Below, in pieces: positions 9,359 through 19,396 of a DNA stretch of 64,000 nucleotides. How positions within the stretch are numbered: position 1 is the first letter of the stretch; each line of letters opens with the position of its first letter. The stretch spans positions 1-64,000 of the forward strand of contig KN805379.1 of the NCBI GenBank assembly GCA_000818945.1, in the 5' to 3' direction. The notes under the pieces were generated by a model that worked only from the letters and a program-made list of their open reading frames with translations, did not search any database and was not told the DNA's origin. The DNA is from Schizochytrium sp. CCTCC M209059. Its lineage: Eukaryota; Sar; Bigyra; Thraustochytrida; Thraustochytriidae. Made by a program: the position numbers and the translations under genes.

Positions 9359-11358
9359 ATGAGTGGCGAGAATGGCAACGGCGGCAGCAAGCGCGCCAAG
9401 ACCCATCGATCCATGGAGGCAGCATGGTCATACCTGCTGTACCTTGAGGAGGACAATGCACAAAACCAGCAGAATGGCGGCAAAGACGACGGCAAAGATG
9501 TCAAGTTGGAAATCACCGCCAACGGAATCACCCAAAAGAACAGCGACCCGACGCTCGAGGACAAAGCCAATGGGACCGGCAGCGGAGCGGCCGAGGCCGA
9601 CGGCGACAGCAAGCCTGAGACCGACGAGATCCCCGTAGACCATCAACTGTTGCACCTCAATGACGGCGCCAAGCTCATCGTGTGCATGGTGGGCAAACCG
9701 GCGCGCGGCAAAACCTTCTTGGCGGCCAAGCTCCAGCGCTACCTGGAATGGCTCGACTACCGCGTCAAACACATTGACACCGTGGCCGTGCGAAGAAAGC
9801 TCTATAGTAAGGTCGATCCAGACGATTTCTTTAATCCCGAAACCGAGAATACCAAGGCGCAGCGTCGCGCCGCCCACGAGGAGTCCCTCAAACAGGCCGT
9901 CGAGTGGCTGCAGTCCGGCGGCCAGGCCGTCATTTACGACGCAACTAACGGCACGCGTGAGCGCCGCAAGTGGATCTCCGACTATATCGAAAAGAATCTT
10001 GTTGACAAGACCTCGAACGAAACCGTCATGTCGCACCGCATTCTCTGGGTTGAGAGCGTCTGCGACAACGACGAGTTTATTGTGCAAAACTTTTTGGAGC
10101 TTCGCAAAAAGAATGCGGACTTTTGCGAGTTCAAGGACCTTGACGACGCAGCCGCGTCGGCCAAGTTCTTGAAAAAACTCGATTATTACGACGCCGAGTA
10201 CGAGACCCTCGATGCTACGATCGAAGATATTAGCTTCATCCGCCTTCTCGATTTTGGACAATCTGTGCTGGTCAACAAGATTCACGGATTCATCGAGTCC
10301 AAGCTTGTCTCCTTTTGTATGAATATTCACATGGAGCCGCGTGTCATCATTCTTTTGCGGCACGGCCAGTCAGAGTTCAATGTCGAGGACCGCATCGGAG
10401 GTGATCCGGACCTCACCGACCATGGCAAGCTCTTCGCCAAGAATTTGGCAAAGTTTATTGATGAAGAGGCCCCGCACGGTCTCCAGCCCCGGGAAGCAGA
10501 GCTCTTGGACGAGGTAGAGGAGGCCGAGGCCGCCGCCGCCGCTGCGGCTGCTGCTGCTGCTACTACTTCTTCTTCTTCCTCATCCTCCTCGCTGTCCGCG
10601 GCAGCCACGCCTGCTGCTTCCGCGAACGCCAATGGCAATGAGCACGACGAGGTTATGCGCGACGCAGCTTCGGAGGAAGTGGCGCAGCCTACCAACCCGT
10701 ACGGCTTTGATCCGGCCAAGGATCTTTTCGTATGGACGTCAATTCTCCAGCGCACTTTGCAAACCGTGCGTCACATCAAATGTCGCTCCACGGTGTCGTG
10801 GGTCTCATTGTCGGAGATTGACGCTGGCGTGTGCGAGTGCATGACATACAAGGAGTTCCGCGAGCAGCTTGCAACCCAATTTATGAAGCGTCAACGCAAC
10901 AAGGCCACCTGGCGCTACCCCGGCGGCGAGAGTTACTTGGACGTCAAGAAGCGTCTTGAGCCCGTCATTTTCGAGCTCGAGCGTCAGCGCAAGCCTGTCC
11001 TTGTCTGCGCACATCGCGCCGTCATTCGCTGCTTGTACAGCTACTTTTGCGGCATCCCCATCACAAAGGCCCCGTTTCTGCCAGTCCCATTGCACACTGC
11101 GCTCGTGCTCACGCCCACCTCGCATGGATGGACCGAGACGCGAACGCCCATCGAGCCCAGCGTAGGCGATCTTGGCGCTCACGAGCTCAAGAACAAGGAT
11201 CACGACGTTCACGCAGCTGCCGCCAAGATCCGCAAGTCGCAGGCAAAAAAGCGTCGTCTCGAGCTCCAGGCGCGCCAGGACGCCTCCGAGGCTGCGCGCG
11301 CCGCGCGTCAAAAGCTCAATGCTGACGAACAGGGCACGGTGGCGACGAACGGTTCTTC

Positions 11359-11390
<32 letters not shown>

Positions 11391-11527
11391 CTTCTTCTTC
11401 TGCCGTAGCCCCACCATCAGCAGAAGCGAATGCAGACTCTGCTCAGACTGCGTCCGCGTCTGCGTCTGCATCTGCATCTGCTGGCGCCCCCCCATCATCA
11501 TCATCATCATTATCATCATCATCATAA
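9359..11527 (+). CDS. PFKFB: 6-phosphofructo-2-kinase / fructose-2,6-bisphosphatase
   Basis: Bifunctional enzyme that makes and degrades fructose 2,6-bisphosphate, the cytosolic regulator of glycolysis. The start is the ATG at 9359 (722 residues). The kinase half has a P-loop Gly-Lys-Pro-Ala-Arg-Gly-Lys-Thr at about 112-119 and an Asp-Ala-Thr-Asn motif. The phosphatase half begins Leu-Arg-His-Gly-Gln with catalytic His335, then Arg-Ile-Gly-Gly-Asp, Glu-Ile-Asp-Ala-Gly-Val-Cys-Glu and Tyr-Pro-x-Gly-Glu-Ser-Tyr. The second catalytic His lies in Cys-Ala-His-Arg-Ala-Val, where most relatives have Cys-His-Gln-Ala-Val. A poly-Ala/poly-Ser insertion of roughly 70 residues splits the phosphatase domain after its first strands. 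The C-terminal 180 residues are basic, then Ser-rich homopolymer (TCT and TCA runs). The N-terminal 100 residues are low complexity. Confidence 0.95.
11349..11524 (+). repeat. In-frame trinucleotide Ser/Ala runs (TCT, TCTGCA, TCA)
   Basis: Coding microsatellites at the end of the PFKFB gene: a TCT run near 11353-11400, alternating Ser-Ala codons near 11450-11480 and a TCA run up to the stop codon. They encode flexible Ser-rich sequence and are likely length-polymorphic. Confidence 0.9.
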
Positions 11528-11829
11528 TCAAACCATTTCATTTTAGTATTTGTGCTTTGCTAATGTCTTGTCACGTGGAGAATCGAAGAGGGGGGCGGAT
11601 CTTACTCTCTTCCGGGGTGGCACTTTGTCTCCAAGCCTGACTTGGAGCTTTTGATGTGTTTCGGCCCGCCGCCGGCCTCCTTTGCTTTGGACGCCTTTTT
11701 GGGCCTCTTTTCCTTTGCATTTTGGCCTCTTTGCCATCGGCGCCACTCACGCGAGCGAGACGTCACGAAAGAGGACGGGAGCCAAGAGCAAGTTCGCGGG
11801 CAACGACACGGGGCATCGGGAGCGTAAAG

Positions 11830-12669
11830 ATGAAGCTCAAGCAGCTAGAGAGCGCCTTGAGCCATGTCGAGCCCTTTCGTGAGCCGCGCTGGGACCTCGA
11901 GCAGTACCCCACGTCGGCACACATTGCCGCGCGCATCCTGTACACGGCCGACGCCTCCTTTGACGACATCGAGGACAAGACGGTGCTCGACCTGGGCTGC
12001 GGAACATGCATGCTGGGCATCGCTGCCCAGATTCTAGGCAGCGCTTACACGCTCGGTGTGGATCTCGATCCGAACGCGCTCGCCGTGGCCGTGGACAACA
12101 TCGAGGAGATGGAGGTCGACATTGATCTCATCAATGCCAACGTGCTCGATGGCTCGCTTCCGCTGCCTGCGGCAAGTTTCGATACGGTCGTGATGAATCC
12201 TCCCTTTGGAACGCGCAACAAGGGCGCAGATGTTGCCTTTATTGAGACAGCCTTGCGTTTGTCGCGTAAGGCCGTCTACTCGCTGCACAAATCTTCCACG
12301 CGCGATTTTCTCCAACGCAAAGCCAGCAAGGACTGGAAAGTCTCGTTCGAGGTCATTGCTCAGCTTCGCTTTGATATTCCCAAAATGTACAAATTTCACA
12401 AGAAGCAGTCTGCCGACGTCATGGTCGATCTGATTCGTCTTTGCAAACCCGACCCGGAACCCGACAGCAAGCCCAAAGCACCAGCTTCAGCTGTAGGAGC
12501 GACGGCTACGACGGCAACGACAGGGCCTTTGCCTTCCCAAGTTCCCGAGCCTGCTCCGCCAACGCCCACACTATCAGCCACGAGCGAACGTATTGCCTCG
12601 CTTTCAAACGAAATCGATGCGCTCGCCCTTGATCAGAGTCAAAACGACGCCAGTGGTGTCGCCAAATAA
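11830..12669 (+). CDS. METTL5: METTL5-type rRNA adenine N6-methyltransferase
   Basis: Class I SAM-dependent methyltransferase. In other eukaryotes METTL5, with TRMT112, methylates one adenosine of 18S rRNA. From the ATG at 11830 the 279-residue protein shows the family N terminus (Met-Lys-Leu-Lys-Gln-Leu-Glu), a Tyr-Pro-Thr segment, the SAM loop Asp-Leu-Gly-Cys-Gly-Thr-Cys-Met-Leu-Gly at about 57-66, an acidic Asp-Leu-Asp-Pro and the catalytic Asn-Pro-Pro-Phe-Gly-Thr near 124. Human METTL5 has 209 residues. The extra 70 here form a C-terminal Ala/Pro/Thr-rich tail after the core strand Val-Asp-Leu-Ile-Arg. The open frame continues upstream only from GTG. Confidence 0.93.
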   Translation: MKLKQLESALSHVEPFREPRWDLEQYPTSAHIAARILYTADASFDDIEDKTVLDLGCGTCMLGIAAQILGSAYTLGVDLDPNALAVAVDNIEEMEVDIDLINANVLDGSLPLPAASFDTVVMNPPFGTRNKGADVAFIETALRLSRKAVYSLHKSSTRDFLQRKASKDWKVSFEVIAQLRFDIPKMYKFHKKQSADVMVDLIRLCKPDPEPDSKPKAPASAVGATATTATTGPLPSQVPEPAPPTPTLSATSERIASLSNEIDALALDQSQNDASGVAK

Positions 12670-13126
12670 CGCTGGATCGACCGTTCTCGCATTGTCAATC
12701 AGCAAGGAAACAAGAGAAAAACAAAATCATTGAAATGAAAGAAAGGACAGAGGCGGAGAGAGAGAGAAAGAAAGAGAAAGAGAGTAAAGCAAAAATGTGT
12801 ATCAATCGAACAGGTTTCGACCTCGTAGATCCTGTCACGCCCAGTGCCAGTGTCCATCCCCCTGCGAAAGTTAAAAAAAATCAAAAATGTTGACGCTTCT
12901 GTGTCGCGATGACGCGCATCGCACGAGTGGAGAAAGGAGAACAACCAAAAAATAAAAGTGGAAAAAGGGGAAGACGGAGTTCCGGCGCCATGTATGAATG
13001 TTTTGATCCATCCTTGCATGCATCCAGCCATCGATCTAGATGTCATCCATCCATATTACCGTCTTCTACTGCGCCTCCTTTCCTCAGCGTTTCGTGATGC
13101 GTCCGTATCCTGCAATTCGCCGTCGT
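12670..13126. other. Intergenic between convergent METTL5 and THG1
   Basis: No gene supported. The region is purine-rich on the plus strand (GAGAGAAAGA runs at about 12756-12785) and contains A-rich stretches and CATCCATCC-like repeats near 13009-13050. It presumably holds both 3' untranslated regions. Confidence 0.6.
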
Positions 13127-13993
13127 CTACATGTCCTTGCCAAGGACCTCTTCCCAAAAGGTGTCCTGGATAATGTCCTCGTGAAAGATGCGAATCACGC
13201 GCTTGAGCCGCGTCTTCTTGGCAGGCGGCGACCGACCCAGGTCAGAAGCAAAAGAGTGTTTTGCAGAGGTATCGCCCGTCGCCGAGACCTTGGCAACAGC
13301 CTCTTCCTCGGCGCGTACCGCCGACGGGATCGGGACCGGGTGCATGACGCGACGCAAAACGGATCCCTTTCGAAATTGCGCGGGTTCGTTGTTGTAGTTA
13401 ATGCCAAAGCTCGAGAACATGATTTCGTGTTTGTCCTGCGAAAGTGTTCCCGAGAGCTCGGCCTCGGCCTCGGCCGGCGTGCGCGCGCCTTGGTGCACGA
13501 GCGCCCAAAAGGCCGTGTTGAAGAGATTGTTAATGTGGCAGTCCGCTTGGCGCCAGCGAAAGTAATCTCGCATGCTTTTGTCCGTCGGGTATAGCACAAT
13601 GCGCGCGTCGAATTGCGGCGGGCCCTGCAGCAGGGTTTGCGGAAAGAAAGTGGCCCAGTGGAAGACGTAGGCGGACGAAAAGAGAGACACTAGCAACGAG
13701 AGGATCTTGGCTTTGCGTCGCTTGAACACCACGGCGTCGCGACGAAATACGAAGCTGAACTCGTCACTTTGCCCGTATCCGAGAGCGATCTCCCCAAACT
13801 CCTCCATTACCGCCACACCACACCGGTTCATGAGGTCGAGCGCACGCTTATCGTTGGGCTTGACCAGGTCATGCGCCTTGGTGAACTTGGTGAATCCGCG
13901 TCCATCCAGCCTCACCACAATGTACGTGCTCGGAAGGCACACGTCCCCCACGTCCTCAAACTTGCGGACGTATTCGAAGCTCGTGTGCGCCAT
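13127..13993 (-). CDS. THG1: tRNA(His) guanylyltransferase
   Basis: Thg1 adds the extra G at position -1 of tRNA-His, the identity element for histidyl-tRNA synthetase, by a 3'-5' polymerase reaction. The 288-residue protein starts at an ATG and matches the family throughout. It has the metal-binding Val-Val-Arg-Leu-Asp-Gly-Arg-Gly-Phe near 27-35, Lys-Pro-Asn-Asp, Leu-Met-Asn, the second metal carboxylates in Tyr-Gly-Gln-Ser-Asp-Glu-Phe-Ser-Phe near 73-82, Arg-Arg-x-Lys-x-Leu-Ser-Leu-Leu-Val-Ser, and Cys-His-Ile-Asn-Asn in the tRNA-facing region. The length is near that of yeast and human Thg1 and no essential residue is missing. Confidence 0.96.
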   Translation of the reverse strand: MAHTSFEYVRKFEDVGDVCLPSTYIVVRLDGRGFTKFTKAHDLVKPNDKRALDLMNRCGVAVMEEFGEIALGYGQSDEFSFVFRRDAVVFKRRKAKILSLLVSLFSSAYVFHWATFFPQTLLQGPPQFDARIVLYPTDKSMRDYFRWRQADCHINNLFNTAFWALVHQGARTPAEAEAELSGTLSQDKHEIMFSSFGINYNNEPAQFRKGSVLRRVMHPVPIPSAVRAEEEAVAKVSATGDTSAKHSFASDLGRSPPAKKTRLKRVIRIFHEDIIQDTFWEEVLGKDM

Positions 13994-14790
13994 CTTCGTC
14001 CTGGTCGCTGCGCCTCGCGGCGCTCCGCGTTTTGTCGATGTTCAGGCCGTCGTCTCGATCTCCCTGCTCACCTGCCACTGCTTTTGTTGATTGCTAAAGG
14101 ACTTATTTATCGTATAGGCCTTTTATCACTTACTTGGATGACTGTGGCCCGACGATCACAGCACTGCCATTGGTGACAGCCTGGTTCGAGGTTGCGTTGC
14201 GCCCATCGTGCGGACGCTGGCCATGTTTTCCAATTGGTCGAATCCCTCCGCCAGCTTTGCAAGCCCTGCTAGGAGGCCAAAGGTGACTCACCGGACTCTG
14301 CTCAGCTAGCCGCAGCCGCCACCGGCCAAAGACACACATGTTGTTTGTCTCCATGATGGCTCCCCATTCACTGTCATCGTTATCTGTGCTGCTGCTGTTG
14401 GCAGTGTGGCTGGTGCTGGTGGAGATTTTCTCTCAACGAAACTCGTGGCCAGTCTGTTGGTCATGCAGTGTGCCGGCGTCTCATCACGGCCCTACCGCCA
14501 TCATGAGCAGCTGTGGGCAGATGGACGACGATCACGAATCCAATCTTTCCCGTGTCTGCAGTTATACCTTCTTCTTCTTCATCAGACACCTCCGGGTTCA
14601 CAGGGAGGGAGGGAACCCATCCCAATCCGCACGCTGCAGCTGGCTGCTCCTCCTGCCGCTCGCATCCGCATTCGCAGTCGCAGTCGCATTCCAGTTCGGA
14701 GTCGTCCTCCGGCAGACCGCCGCCTCCGAGACGAGCCGAGCCCGGCGATCCTGCGAGTTGCGCGACTCTCCGCGCTCGACGCCAAACAGC

Positions 14791-14799
14791 GAGCAAGCG

Positions 14800-14830
<31 letters not shown>

Positions 14831-14846
14831 TAGCGAGCGAGCGAGC
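14791..14846. repeat. (GCAA) then (GCGA) tetranucleotide array
   Basis: About eight GCAA units change into GCGA units. The array lies 520 bp upstream of the CNNM gene ATG. Confidence 0.9.
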
Positions 14847-15280
14847 AGTCTCCTGGCCCCGGTAGCGAGAGGCCTAGCCGGTATAGAACTGAGAACAGCG
14901 GTGAAGGCAAAGCCAGCGCGGGCGCCAGCCTACCGGCCAGCCAGCAGCACCCGGCGCCGCTGGAGCAGCAGCAAGCAGAGCGGGCTGGGGCTGGACGCGA
15001 GGCAGCAGCAGGCGGCGCGCGCAGGAGCGGGAGAGACCGCCCCGGCGCGGGCGCGAGGAAGCGGCGCGCAGGAGCGGAGCAGCGCGGGGAGAGCGGGCAG
15101 CGCGAGGAGGGGGCAGCCAGCCAGCCAGCGAGCCGTCTTGGCGCTTAGCCTTCGCTCATCCATTCAGACGCCGAACGCAAGCACGCAAGGAAGCGGGGAG
15201 GCGAGGAAGCGAGCGAGGAACCCAGGCCGCGCGGCAGACGCGACAGACAGCGAAAGCGAGGGCGAGAGCGAGAGCGAAAG

Positions 15281-15307
15281 CAGAGCAGAGCAGAGCAGAG
15301 CAGAGCA
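15281..15307. repeat. (GCAGA) pentanucleotide array
   Basis: Five units ending about 55 bp before the CNNM gene ATG. The same unit recurs at 48158 upstream of the MFS transporter gene. Confidence 0.9.
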
Positions 15308-15362
15308 AGGCGCACCGGGACCGAGCGAGAGCGAGAGCGAGAGCGAGGCGCACTCGCAGTGA

Positions 15363-17504
15363 ATGGCGAAGGGCCAGCCATGGACGCTGTCAAGTCGAGG
15401 CGCCCCGCCTCGCAGCGCTGATCCGCGCGCAGGACCGAAGTCGGCCCTGCGCGCGGCCAAGCTGCCGGCGGCGCTCGCGCTCGTCTGCCTCGCATGCGCA
15501 GGCATCCTCGGCGTGCTGTCCGTGACCGGACTCGTGCAAAACGACGCACAAGTCGCGCGCCTTCGTGGACCGGACGACAGTCAAGCCGGACACGCGAGAG
15601 TCGAACAATGGTGGAACCTCGGACGCCAGCTACAGGACGCAACGGGGGAATCCTGCGCCGCCCTCACCTGCGAAACGGCCAGTCTCTGCCAATGCGCCAC
15701 CGAGACCGCGCCCAAGAGCAAGGGCCAAATGGCCTACGAGTGGATCCTTATCATCCTGCTCGTCTGTATGAGTGCCCTTTTTAGCGGCCTCACCCTCGGC
15801 CTCATGAGTCTCGACAAGATCGGCCTCGAGATCGTCATCGGCGGCGATCCCGGGTCCCGTGACGCCCAGAACGCCCGCAAGATCCAGCCCATTCGCAAGC
15901 ATGGCAACCTTTTGCTCTGTACCCTTCTCCTGGGCAATGTGGCCGTCAACTCGCTGCTTTCCATTCTCCTGGCCGACTACACGGGCGGCACCGTTGGCTT
16001 CATTGTCTCCACCGGTGTCATTGTCATCTTTGGTGAGATCCTGCCGCAGGCCGCTTGCAGCCGCCACGCACTCGCTGTCGGCGCCAAGACCGTTTACATT
16101 GTCAAATTCTTCATGGTCATCATGTACCCGCTCACCAAGCCCCTGAGCTTGGTTCTCGATTATATTTTCCGCGAGGAAATCGGCGCCATCTACTCGTCGC
16201 AGCAGCTCGGCAAGCTCGTCGAGATCCACGCCAAACACCAGCAACTCGACGAGCAGCAGGCGCGCATGATGGGCGGCGCCATCGACTTCAAGGCCAAGCT
16301 CGTCAAGGACGTCATGACGCGCAAGGAAGACATGTTCATGCTGCCTGCATCGCAGGTTCTCGACTTTGAGACCATGTCCAAAATCTTTCAGCGCGGATAC
16401 AGTCGGATCCCCGTCTACGAGGACGGCGACAAGAACAAAATCGTCGGTCTCTTGCTCACCAAGGATCTTATTCTCATCGACCCAGAAGACTGCACGGCCG
16501 TCTCGTCCGTGATCCAATTCTTCGGTCGTCCCGTCTTTTACTTGTGGCCCGAAAGCAAAATCAGCGAAGCTCTCGCGCTCTTTCGCTCGGGCCGCGCGCA
16601 CCTTGCCATCGTCAACACCGTCAACGCCGAGGACGAGACCCGAGACCCCTTTTACGAGGTTTCCGGTCTCATTACACTCGAGGACATTATTGAGGAGATC
16701 CTTCAAGAGGAAATTCTCGACGAGACCGACTCTGTGCACGAGGTCGCCAAGGCCGTCCTTCAGGGTGCCGAGAACCGCGTCGATCGCGCCAACTTTGACT
16801 TTGCGCGCCTGCGTCTTCTCGACAGCAACCGTCGTAACACCCTCTCTCCCGACGAGGTCCGCGCCATTGTCGCGCACCTTTGTGCCAACGTGCACCGTTT
16901 TCAGGCTGCCATTGCTCAAGGCCTCTTCACTCCGAGTGACGTCGAGACTCTCGTGGCCAAGCTCGTGGTGCTCGAGCTCAAGCCGGGCGAGCGTCTTTAC
17001 ATCAAGGGCAAACCTGTGACCCACTGCACGCTTCTTCTCAGCGGCAAGATGGGTATTGTCTCGGGCGCCGAGGGCTTTGTTTCCGACGCCGGCCCCTGGT
17101 CTGTCATTGGTCAGGGCGCGCTCGATCCCGAGGTTCCCTCGGGCCACCCCTCTGACTTTAGCGCCACCGTCACCTCGGAAGACGGCGCGCGCTGCATTCG
17201 CATCAATCGCCACAACTTTGAAATGCTTTGCCATCCCAAGAATGATTCAAGTCCCGACGGTGACAACGGTGGAGACATCAAACGTGTCACCACTTTCGAC
17301 ACCAAGTCTGAGACGCCGGCGGAATCGGACCCTCACGCCAGCTTTATTGCCCTGGCGCCCACCGTCGTCGTTCCCGATGGGCCTGCTTCACGCGATGCGC
17401 GTACAGCTCCATCCCAGGAAGACGACAATGACGCCGACGAGTGCGATCACGCTCCCATGTCCTCGACGGACCAAGTCAGCGACAAATCTTCTTCGCACGA
17501 GTGA
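15363..17504 (+). CDS. CNNM/Mam3-family divalent-metal membrane protein
   Basis: Cyclin M (ancient conserved domain) proteins handle Mg2+ and other divalent metals at the plasma membrane or endosomes and vacuoles. The 713-residue protein has an N-terminal hydrophobic segment (about 37-58), a luminal stretch with four Cys, then the DUF21/CNNM transmembrane domain (about 120-275) with Gly-Leu-Thr-Leu-Gly-Leu-Met-Ser-Leu-Asp and Phe-Gly-Glu-Ile-Leu-Pro-Gln. An acidic helix and a CBS-domain pair (about 310-455) follow, including Val-Met-Thr-Arg-Lys-Glu-Asp-Met and Gly-Leu-Ile-Thr-Leu-Glu-Asp-Ile-Ile-Glu-Glu-Ile. A cyclic-nucleotide-binding-homology domain covers about 520-630 and the tail is acidic. 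The order matches animal CNNM2/4. Yeast Mam3 is similar but lacks part of the C-terminal domain. Confidence 0.93.
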   Translation: MAKGQPWTLSSRGAPPRSADPRAGPKSALRAAKLPAALALVCLACAGILGVLSVTGLVQNDAQVARLRGPDDSQAGHARVEQWWNLGRQLQDATGESCAALTCETASLCQCATETAPKSKGQMAYEWILIILLVCMSALFSGLTLGLMSLDKIGLEIVIGGDPGSRDAQNARKIQPIRKHGNLLLCTLLLGNVAVNSLLSILLADYTGGTVGFIVSTGVIVIFGEILPQAACSRHALAVGAKTVYIVKFFMVIMYPLTKPLSLVLDYIFREEIGAIYSSQQLGKLVEIHAKHQQLDEQQARMMGGAIDFKAKLVKDVMTRKEDMFMLPASQVLDFETMSKIFQRGYSRIPVYEDGDKNKIVGLLLTKDLILIDPEDCTAVSSVIQFFGRPVFYLWPESKISEALALFRSGRAHLAIVNTVNAEDETRDPFYEVSGLITLEDIIEEILQEEILDETDSVHEVAKAVLQGAENRVDRANFDFARLRLLDSNRRNTLSPDEVRAIVAHLCANVHRFQAAIAQGLFTPSDVETLVAKLVVLELKPGERLYIKGKPVTHCTLLLSGKMGIVSGAEGFVSDAGPWSVIGQGALDPEVPSGHPSDFSATVTSEDGARCIRINRHNFEMLCHPKNDSSPDGDNGGDIKRVTTFDTKSETPAESDPHASFIALAPTVVVPDGPASRDARTAPSQEDDNDADECDHAPMSSTDQVSDKSSSHE

Positions 17505-18449
17505 GCGACGATGAACCTTTCACGCTCTGCACTTCGCGCGCTCACCCCGCTTGTAATTGTAGGCCCTTTGTAGAACAAGTTCACCAGATTCAATACGATT
17601 CACGAGATTCAATCGTCATCATTTTCATTGCGCGTCTTGTGCGCGCAGGATGGATGATGAAATATCGTCAAGACAGTCTAACACATTGTCGTGTCGTTTA
17701 CTTGATGCATGCGAACTTTCTTCTTCGTAAGTCGTCGTCAACATTGCAATCCATCACTGTCATAGGAAAACCATGCTGCTCGTCATGCATCCTCATCGAC
17801 GATGCCCGTCACAATGAGCTTGCTCTTTCTTTCGAACAGGACGTTGCGTCAGGAACATGCAAACATTTGTCCATCCATCGATTAACAAGAAACCCAATTT
17901 TTCCCTTTTTAAAATTGCCTCACGCTTTGCTCTGGTTTCAGCAAATTCCCCCGGTGGCGGGCGGCACGTTATCCTAGTTACAAGACAAATCCGCCTTTCA
18001 ACTCTCGCCAGCTCCTCATCCTCCTCCTTGCTTATTGCAACCTCGTCCTCCGACGCACGCCAGCGCCGAGGTAGAACACCCGCACACACCTCTTTTATTG
18101 GAACACCTCTGAAAGAACACCGCCGCCGGCCTCCGGACCACTCGAACCTAGGGTTAGGGTCCACACTTTCCGGCGCTTCAGCACGTCCGTTTTCTGGTGG
18201 AGGCGCCGCGCGTAGAGTGTCGCCGTGCAAGTGCGGAATAAGACGCGACAAGCGCGGAAGAGGGCGCCGCAAGTGCAGAATAGCGCGCGGCAAGTGCGGG
18301 CGCCGCAGCCACCCAGCGCCGAGAGAGAGAACAGAGGGAGAGAGAGAGAGAGAGAGAGAGAAAGCAGGGCCAGACAGACAGACTCGCGACGCGGCGGCAG
18401 CAGACGAGAAGCTCGAGGTCGCAGCAGGTCACGCGCACGCACAGCCAGG
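17505..18449. other. Intergenic between the CNNM gene and RPS11
   Basis: No supported gene. AT-richer 3' flank, then a GC-rich promoter and leader for RPS11 with a (GA)n run at about 18340-18362. A CTAGGGTTAGGG string at 18149 is only two telomere-like units. Confidence 0.6.
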
Positions 18450-19396
18450 ATGGAGGCCACCGACCAGCACGACAAGTGTAGGTGACGCGCGGACGCGCAG
18501 GGGACGGCACGCGGGCGAGGTGGACGCCGCCCGCGCCGCGCAGCGAGGCCGCAAGGGCGGGATCGCTGCATGGCGCGGGCGGAAGGAGTTCAAGGCCAGC
18601 CAGCCAGCCAGCCAAGCCAGGCTAAGTATGGCCAGCAAGGCGTGCGTGGCCAGGGCAGCAGGCTGGACGTGGGACGAGGAGGAAGGGGGCACGGTGCACG
18701 GCATCATGACCGTGCGCCAAAAAGATTCGGGGAGCCAATCATACTAACGTGCTCTTGCTCTTTCTTTGCGAAATATGTGTTCGTACGCGCAGCCTTTCAG
18801 AAGCAGGATGGTGTCTTCCAGCTGACCAAGAGCAAGAAGCTCTTGGCCAAGAAGAACAAGAAGGGCCAGATCCGCTATTACCGTAACATCGGTCTCGGCT
18901 TCAAGACCCCCAACGCTGCCATCGAGGGCAACTACGTTGACAAGAAGTGCCCCTTCACCGGCAACGGTACGTGCTCGCTCAAGCGATGATATGATATGAT
19001 TTGTGCAATGCGAATTGCATGCGCGTAGCAAGTGAATTGACGCTGACTGACACCTTCCTCACTCATTGTTTTCTTCTTCCCTTTTACATTTGAAATATTA
19101 CAGTCTCGATCCGCGGCCGCATTCTCAAGGGTCTCGTTGTCTCCAACAAGATGCACCGCACCATCGTCATGCGCCGTGACTACCTTCACTACATCCAAAA
19201 GTACAACCGTTACGAGAAGCGCCACAAGAACGTCCCTGCTCACCTCTCCCCCTGCTTCAGCGTCAAGGAGGGTGACATCGTCACTGTTGGCCAGTGCCGC
19301 CCCCTGTCCAAGACGGTCCGCTTCAACGTCATTGACGTCGAACCCTGCTCCACCCAGAAGCCGGTCAACGTCAAGAAGCAGTTCCGCGTCTTCTAA
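18450..19396 (+). CDS. RPS11: 40S ribosomal protein S11 (uS17), three exons
   Basis: Cytosolic small-subunit protein. Exons: 18450-18477, 18793-18966 and 19104-19396, giving 495 coding bases and 164 residues. Intron 1 (18478-18792) has donor GTAGGT and acceptor GCGCAG; intron 2 (18967-19103) has donor GTACGT and acceptor TTACAG. The spliced protein is colinear with animal and yeast S11, with Ile-Gly-Leu-Gly-Phe-Lys-Thr-Pro, Asp-Lys-Lys-Cys-Pro-Phe-Thr-Gly-Asn, Arg-Thr-Ile-Val-x-Arg-Arg-Asp-Tyr-Leu-His-Tyr and a Lys-Lys-Gln-Phe C terminus. Intron 1 falls after codon 9. An AATAAA at 19570 lies 174 bases past the stop. Confidence 0.97.
18478..18792 (+). other. Intron 1 of RPS11
   Basis: A 315-bp GT-AG intron that starts 28 bases into the coding sequence. 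It is GC-rich and resembles the upstream leader in composition, which would hide the short first exon from ORF searches. The junction restores Lys-Ser-Phe-Gln-Lys-Gln in frame. Confidence 0.9.
18967..19103 (+). other. Intron 2 of RPS11
   Basis: A 137-bp GT-AG intron between Gly-Asn and Val-Ser-Ile-Arg-Gly, a junction within a segment conserved in all S11 proteins. It is AT-rich with a pyrimidine-rich stretch before the acceptor. Confidence 0.95.

Larger units (their letters stand above)
13994..15362. other. Intergenic, repeat-rich upstream region of the CNNM gene
   Basis: No supported gene. It contains the THG1 upstream region and a long GC-rich leader for the CNNM gene, with tandem AGCA/AGCG units, CAGCC units and AGAGC units. 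Overlapping Arg/Ser/Ala-rich open frames on both strands are composition artefacts. A GTTCGA-like string near 14180 does not fold into a tRNA with flanking arms. Confidence 0.55.

Noticed and set aside
14130..14300. Possible tRNA B-box-like string (GTTCGAGG) near 14180
   Set aside because: No matching A box or cloverleaf arms around it; no tRNA, rRNA or snRNA was recognised elsewhere either.
15630..17234. 534-codon minus-strand open frame opposite the CNNM gene
   Set aside because: It is antisense to a gene with clear domains, encodes a Val/Asp/Gly/Leu-rich sequence without any domain, and is expected from the strong GC bias at third codon positions.
18149..18162. Interstitial telomere-like TTAGGG string
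   Set aside because: Only about two units, expected by chance in 64 kb and not at a sequence end.
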